The notes beneath the pieces were generated by a model, which did not search any database, had not been told where the DNA came from, and saw only the letters and a list, made by a program, of their open reading frames with translations. From NCBI GenBank assembly GCA_013396755.1, contig VWZF01002935.1, positions 294,980-358,979 of the forward strand: a DNA stretch of 64,000 nt, given 5' to 3'. Of this stretch, positions 59,150-64,000 are shown piece after piece (position 1 is the first letter of the stretch; each line of letters opens with the position of its first letter). The position numbers were made by a program, and so were the translations under genes. The stretch comes from Sclerurus mexicanus (Eukaryota; Chordata; Aves; Passeriformes; Furnariidae).

Positions 59150-59440
59150 CATGGTGTAATAATTTTCCGTATTAGCTTGCAAATGCAATGCAGCATGTGA
59201 TAGTTTACCAGGCGCTCCTTGACTTCCTTGTCAGGCTGATTTTTGGGATACTTTCTCAATTTCAACATTACTTATTGGTATTCTCGAGGAGAATCAGTAT
59301 AAATAGTCTACTGTGTTTCGCAGAGTTCATGCCAGTCCATATTCTGTTTTATCTGGTTTCGTACCAAGCCATTAGCCCGCATGATTGTCTTTTATTTGCA
59401 ATCTTGGCTCATTAGGGCGATAATTTGCTAAAGCAGGTTG
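59150..59440. promoter_or_regulatory. Candidate conserved noncoding element
   Basis: Repeat-free block with an octamer-like GCAAATGCAAT near 59180, several TTATTGG/ATTAG words and sparse CpGs. The 75-codon frame 59188-59415 (+) reads as hydrophobic chance sequence. Texture only. Confidence 0.3.
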
Positions 59441-59634
59441 TTGTCTACCTTGGGGGCTGTCCTCGGGGTTGATGCACTGATACTGTGGACAGCCCTGTCA
59501 GTATGCTCCCCTGTTCTCCGAGTGCCACAGCACGTCCCGCGCTGTGATTTATGGCCCTGCCGCGCACAGCCTGCCAGCCCAGCACGCTGCCTGCGCTTGG
59601 CAGCAGTGTCCTGGGAGGGCCTGGGAGAAAAGCT

Positions 59635-59664
59635 GGGGAGGGGCCGTGGGGGAAGGACTGGGGG
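59635..59664 (+). other. Strong G-quadruplex motif
   Basis: G-runs of 4, 4, 5 and 5 (59635-59638, 59640-59643, 59648-59652, 59660-59664) with loops of 1, 4 and 7 nt. Lies in a GC-rich segment with several CpGs (59520-59600). Confidence 0.65.
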
Positions 59665-60479
59665 AGCTTTCTGAGGAGACCCTCTGTGGCTGTGTCTCTC
59701 TGACCCCTCTTAGGCACCGGCAGGACCTCAGGGAGGAGTTTGTTCAGCTCCTCAGAGGGACAGCCTGTTTCTTTAGTAGCTCAGGTGCTGCAGTGGGTTG
59801 AGGAGGTCACAGAGATCCGTGAGGGTGTTCCAGACCAGTTTTCCTCTGGGAAAAGTCAAGACAACACACAGAAAGTGCTGAGGAGTTATTTCACCCCAGC
59901 AGCAGGGTAAGGGGCTTGGCTGGCACCAACCTGCTGCTTCGAGGCTCGGTTTGTCACTCAGGTGCCTTGAAGGGACCCAGGGGGTGAGAACAGCTTCATC
60001 CAGCAGGGCTTGTGTCCCCTGCCAGGACAAGGCAGGAGTCAGAGCATCCCAAAGGGAGCAGATGGTAATTCCGGGTCCTGTGCACGTGGTGGTGATGCAA
60101 AGTGGGGCTCGTTTGGGAGCACCTGCAGGGCAGGTACCTGAGGGCAGCTCCTGTCCCATCATGGTCTCTTGCCGCTTGGAGAAACCTGTATATAATCCTG
60201 CTCAGCACTGAGAACAAGTCATTTCCACACAGGGCTGGCTTGGAGATTAATTAGTGGTCTACAGTGTATGTTCCATATCGCTGGTAACAGTATTTTTGAA
60301 GATGGAGTGCTGATAAAAACCTATTTGTGGGGAGAAGAGCAGCCCCTTGGCATTATTGCAGTGGACTGGAGCAGGTATGGAGCCTGGCCACCTGTGGGAG
60401 AAGGCAGAAATACCACAGCAGCCCCTTCCCTTTCACTGTCCAGAAACTTGTTGCCAAAATGTTGCCCGTTCTTCCCCAA
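59665..60479. other. Noncoding stretch
   Basis: GC-rich at first, then mixed. Frames up to 129 codons (59773-60162, minus) without domains. Confidence 0.4.
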
Positions 60480-60980
60480 TGATAAAAGGACAAGTTAAAT
60501 AATTAATAATAATCTGAGTCTCAATGTGACTATGAAATAGTTTTCAGTTAGACATTATGTAAATTTGAAGTAATTTTTTTACTGGTCATGCATAATAAAA
60601 TAACTAAGGTGATTAATTTTTCACCCTCAGAGTTTAATTAAGATCATTCAGGAGGTTTGGCCTGATGCACCATGCTATAAATCACAGTCCAGGCCACTGA
60701 AATATCTGCCTAGCTCTCAGATTAGATAACAATATTTTGGAGGTGGAAATCCTGCTGACAGATAGTCACCCGAGTTGTCCTAATCAGGAGGCCATTTGGT
60801 CCTCTGAGCACTGAAATTATGTATACTGGTTATTAATATATGCAATTCAGTGTGTGCTTTTCTGGGTTTAATTTTAGGGATGGACACATTCCATCATCTA
60901 TATTCCTGCACTACTCATTGTAGAATAAATAGAGCGTTGTTCTGTGTGAGCCTAATCGGCTTTTAATGACAATGCAACTG
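60480..60980. promoter_or_regulatory. AT-rich candidate conserved noncoding element
   Basis: About 500 repeat-free bases with TTAATTAA at 60634-60641, AGATAA at 60724-60729 running into a SOX-like AACAAT at 60728-60733, and TTATTAATATATGCAA near 60830. It is essentially free of open frames over 60 codons, consistent with strongly AT-rich noncoding DNA. Confidence 0.35.
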
Positions 60981-61729
60981 AACTCTCCAGTAGGTAGTAT
61001 TTTATTCCAGGATAAATGCGTCCAGGTGTGGTGTTTTGTGGGAACAGCCATGTGCTTTGAATGCACAACCTGAGTTGGACTCAGTCCTCGGGCTTAGACA
61101 AGCCTGAGTTTCCCAGTCTCGGCAGCAGCTGTGGGACGCACAGGGTTATTGTGACTGCAGAGCCCAAGGAACTGCTCCAGAACGTCCTGAGCCCGACACC
61201 AAGGAGCTGCTTTCCACACATCCACAGCTTTCACAGCGTGAGGCAAAGTGAGCAGCATGCTGATATCCTGGCAAAAATGACTGGGGGAATGTTTTTGTCC
61301 CCAGAATGACTGTGTCCTCTCTGGCAGCTCCGGGGATGCAGAGTTTTCTCTCCGGTTTCTCCGGGTGTCTCCCTGTGTGACTGGGCTTTGCACACCCACG
61401 GCTTTGCCCCACGAGTTGGAGCAAGTCTGCAGGATGTGTCAGTGCACAGGATGGACCCTGACTCATGAGGAAAGCATGTATGGAAAACGTTGCCATGCTC
61501 ATACAAATGCTTGGTTTTCTTTGCCATGTGATTTTTTTTTCCCACTTTAAATAAATCAGTTTAGCAATAAAAGCTAATGCTGAAAGGAAGTGGCGCAGGT
61601 GAGCCCTGTAGAATTTCCCACTGTATTTATGAATAGAAACTCTTTTCAGGAGAGTCAACTGGGTTTGAAAAAAATAAGGTGGAAAGGAGTTTCTCTGATG
61701 CCCAGAAGGTAAAGCATAAAATAGCCATC
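60981..61729. other. Noncoding stretch with the longest open frame
   Basis: The longest frame in the window, 208 codons on the minus strand (61146-61772), lies here and runs into the AT-rich block downstream. It has no domain or signal, overlaps rival frames of about 100 codons on both strands, and has no obvious splice context. Treated as chance. Confidence 0.5.
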
Positions 61730-62010
61730 TTGCTAAATCTTCACCGCTAGACTTGTTATTCCAGAGTTGCAAACTAACACAATAATACTCTGGAGCACCT
61801 ATTCCTAAATCCTACTGCTTTATTCCAGAATGAAGAGTATCTTTGTTCTAATTCAGTTGCATTCTGAGGAACAATTTGGTAATAACTACCGTGCTTTAAA
61901 TTCACACCCTGTATTCCTTACAAATAATTGTCAAGGATAGGTAAATTCTAAGTTTCCTTTTAGTTTTATTGCTGTAAATCTGGAATAACCCTGTTGAAAT
62001 AAGCTGGTGG
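61730..62010. promoter_or_regulatory. AT-rich candidate regulatory block
   Basis: Repeat-free, with AACAATTTGG, TTTAAATT and ACAAATAATTG words. No frame of note apart from the start of the chance frame described at 60981-61729. Texture only. Confidence 0.22.
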
Positions 62011-64000
62011 TTTTCAGTTGTACCTATGAAATATGTAATTTCAAAGGCATGACTCTCGATTTCACCCAAAACCTCTGTCCCACAGTGTGTGGAAAGAGCC
62101 AGTGTGGGTTAATCACACCAACCCCCTCCCTCGGTGGGAGCGTCTTCAGCAGTGCTTCCCAGTGGAACAGGCACCAGTTCCAACTGGATGTCAGGGATAA
62201 CAGGATATCAACGCAACGATTAACATCTCATTTAGCAGTGAGACCACGGTCTAGGCGGGTTCCTGCACTAAGGAATTGCTTCCAGAGGTGAGCCATGCTG
62301 GGGCTGCTCACTCACTCCACTCCAACAGGCCAGGCACCCACCTCCCCCAGCTCCTCCATGGCCAGGGAAAGCAGCTCCCTTAATGGTGCTTTGGAGGGTT
62401 GTGTGAGTGCTGTGAGGAGCCCCTCTCTTGGGGCATCAAGGGAAATGCACGGATATAATCACTCCCTTCCAGTCAGGCATCGTGCTTGAATGTAGGCAGG
62501 ATGAATGGCTTTAGGCACATCCTAGATTTCCTTGAAGCTGAGGATCTCGGTATAATCACCCTTAAAGATCTGCCGAAGGCTTGTGGTGCTTTTTGGAGAA
62601 AAAGCCCACTTGTGGACAGGTCTCTTCTGGAGAAATGTGATTTGCTGTGCTGTGTTCTTGGTGACCAATTCCTGCATTCTGCAGGTTTGGCATCGTGCAC
62701 AGGGGAGCACTGGGATTTTCCCTGCTGAGCAGCCAATTTCAGTGTCCCCATCACCAGCCATCATGTCACGGTGACACAACATCATCTCAGGGGGTCAGGA
62801 TTTGCTATTCCCATCCTGGAGCACCGCAGCCTTAAAAGTGATTCAGGTGGTTGAACCACAGGAGGAATAAAGTCTGCATCCTTCTCTTTGGAAAAGGTCT
62901 ATGATGAAGCCGTGTAATCTTTCCTGCTGCCAAAGGCCGGGGCAGGCAGGGGCTCGAGCTCCTTTTGCAGCCACCTCCTGTCCCCAGGTCCCCTCGTGCT
63001 TCTCCTCTTGGCTCCCACCTCGAGAGCTCTGGCTTTCCCTGGCGTTTGGCTCCTCCCCAAGGAGAGTGCATGGCTTCAGCACTTCTCTTTTGCTGAATCC
63101 TAGATGCACGTTCTGGCTTTGATAATTTACTGCTGTTTGAAACAGCCTTTTGATTTTGGCAGCCTCATGCTCCACCGCCCCTTCCTCAGGTGAGGACGGA
63201 GGCAGCGAGTCCTTGCTGGAGCACAGCCCCACTGCCCTTTCAGGCAGCTGCTACTGGGATTTCAACTTCTGTCACTGACTTTCCAGTCCCTTTGTTCAGC
63301 CTTTTAAATTTTCCTTTATTGTTTTAGCCTGTCTGCAAATATATTTGTTTCTCTTCCAGAAAAGCCTTCGCTTGCTCAATTAGGAAGAGAGCTCTTTGTG
63401 GAGAGAGCTGTAGCTCACTCTCTGCCATGGCTAAGTGCTTCTGGAGCATTTGGCTCCTCTACAGCGAGCATTTACTCTTGCCATCCTCGCACCAGGTGCT
63501 GCTGGACATCCTGCTGCCTGGGTTGCTGGGTGGTGCCTGGAGAAAAGGAGATTGTGTGACACAGGCGTCTAAATGTGTTGCCATGGTTCAGGCCAATCCA
63601 TGCTGTCCTAAGCTATGACTTTAACTGCAGTTTTTGCTCCCTGCCCTGCTGGGTCAATACCATGTTTTCCACACACATGGGCTCTTTCACCATCCAGATT
63701 TTTTATTTGCTTTTGTCTTACTTAATGGTTTTGCCTCTTTGTTTAGAGCAGAGGTTACGAGGATACAAGTCAAACCTCTCACATGTTGGGAGAGAAGGAT
63801 GAGTTCTGGCTGGTGTAAAGCTGGAAATACCTCTGGAGGTTTGTGTCTCACCCACCTCCATCAGATCTGAGCCCTGGCCTGAAGACACCTGCCCTCGGTG
63901 GGGACCTGGACACAGCCCAGACAGCACAGGAGGAGTTTGTGGACACAAGCGTTGATCTGGGAGGCACCTCCCTGCCTGTCCCCAGGGCACATCTGGAGTG
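62011..64000. other. Noncoding stretch to window end
   Basis: Mixed to GC-rich. The minus-strand frame 62843-63232 would begin with a myristoylation-like MGLCSSK, but its first codon is GTG, so it is not supported as a start. No repeat or RNA gene recognised. Confidence 0.45.

Noticed and set aside
61146..61772. Longest open frame (208 codons, minus)
   Set aside because: No domain, signal or splice context; overlapping competing frames on both strands; length is unremarkable for 64 kb of this composition.
62843..63232. Minus-strand 129-codon frame beginning MGLCSSK, resembling an N-myristoylated signalling protein first exon
   Set aside because: The first codon is GTG, not ATG, so the apparent Met-Gly start is not real for a eukaryotic gene. 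No domain follows.
1..64000. Search for CRISPR arrays, bacterial operons, phage or retroviral genes
   Set aside because: No regularly spaced repeats, no compact gene arrangement with ribosome-binding sites, and no LTR pairs or retroviral protein motifs seen on either strand.

Overview
This window looks like nuclear DNA of an amniote vertebrate, most likely a bird. By eye the composition is moderate GC with CpG depletion outside a few patches. Interspersed repeats are sparse, and no mammal-type Alu or L1 is visible. The repeats I can recognise are mostly decayed relics: MIR/CORE-SINE fragments plus palindromic, MITE-like elements of the kind abundant in crocodile and turtle genomes and surviving as fossils in birds. 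I cannot name the species, chromosome or locus.

I find no protein-coding gene that I can support. The longest open frames are 150 to 208 codons, scattered over both strands. None has a recognisable domain, low-complexity-free protein-like composition over its length, or convincing splice sites, and several begin at GTG. I therefore annotate no CDS. No tRNA, rRNA, snRNA or known miRNA hairpin was recognised, and no endogenous retrovirus, CRISPR array or bacterial-type operon. The window reads as an intergenic or long intronic stretch.

Layout: 1-7 kb holds an ancient CR1/L3-like relic (about 1.1 kb), an AT-rich motif-dense block (2.1-2.35 kb), two palindromic relics (3.26 and 4.05 kb) and a SINE head (4.75 kb). 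7-14 kb has two related ancient repeat copies (7.26 and 14.09 kb), a CpG-enriched patch (7.87-8.42 kb) and AT-rich blocks (9.2-10.1 and 12.1-12.8 kb). 15-35 kb is mostly featureless, with a G-quadruplex motif (15.07 kb), a GATA-rich palindrome (16.09 kb), a further quadruplex motif (25.6 kb), SINE and MITE relics near 27-30 kb, and a CTCF-like motif at 33.5 kb. 35-41.4 kb contains a MIR relic (35.8 kb), a palindromic relic (39.04 kb), and a long AT-rich block with an octamer site leading into a CpG-enriched patch and a strong 5' splice-site match (40.2-41.4 kb). 43-49 kb is the busiest part: paired AP-1/Maf-type sites (43.8 and 45.9 kb), a CpG patch (46.5 kb), an alternating purine-pyrimidine tract (47.7 kb), another CpG/G-rich patch with a CTCF-like and a G-quadruplex motif (47.9-48.06 kb), a MIR relic (48.12 kb) and a palindromic relic (48.9 kb). 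51-64 kb has more relics (51.06, 56.6 and 58.9 kb), AT-rich motif-dense blocks (52.2, 54.8, 59.2, 60.5 and 61.75 kb), a possible 39-nt exon (53.3 kb) and a strong G-quadruplex motif (59.64 kb).

My working interpretation is inference, not demonstrated: a regulatory landscape with several candidate conserved noncoding elements separated by neutral sequence. Conservation alignments, RNA-seq and chromatin data would decide it. I did not find a previously undescribed molecular system. The most interesting signals are motif arrangements and composite regulatory-looking segments.
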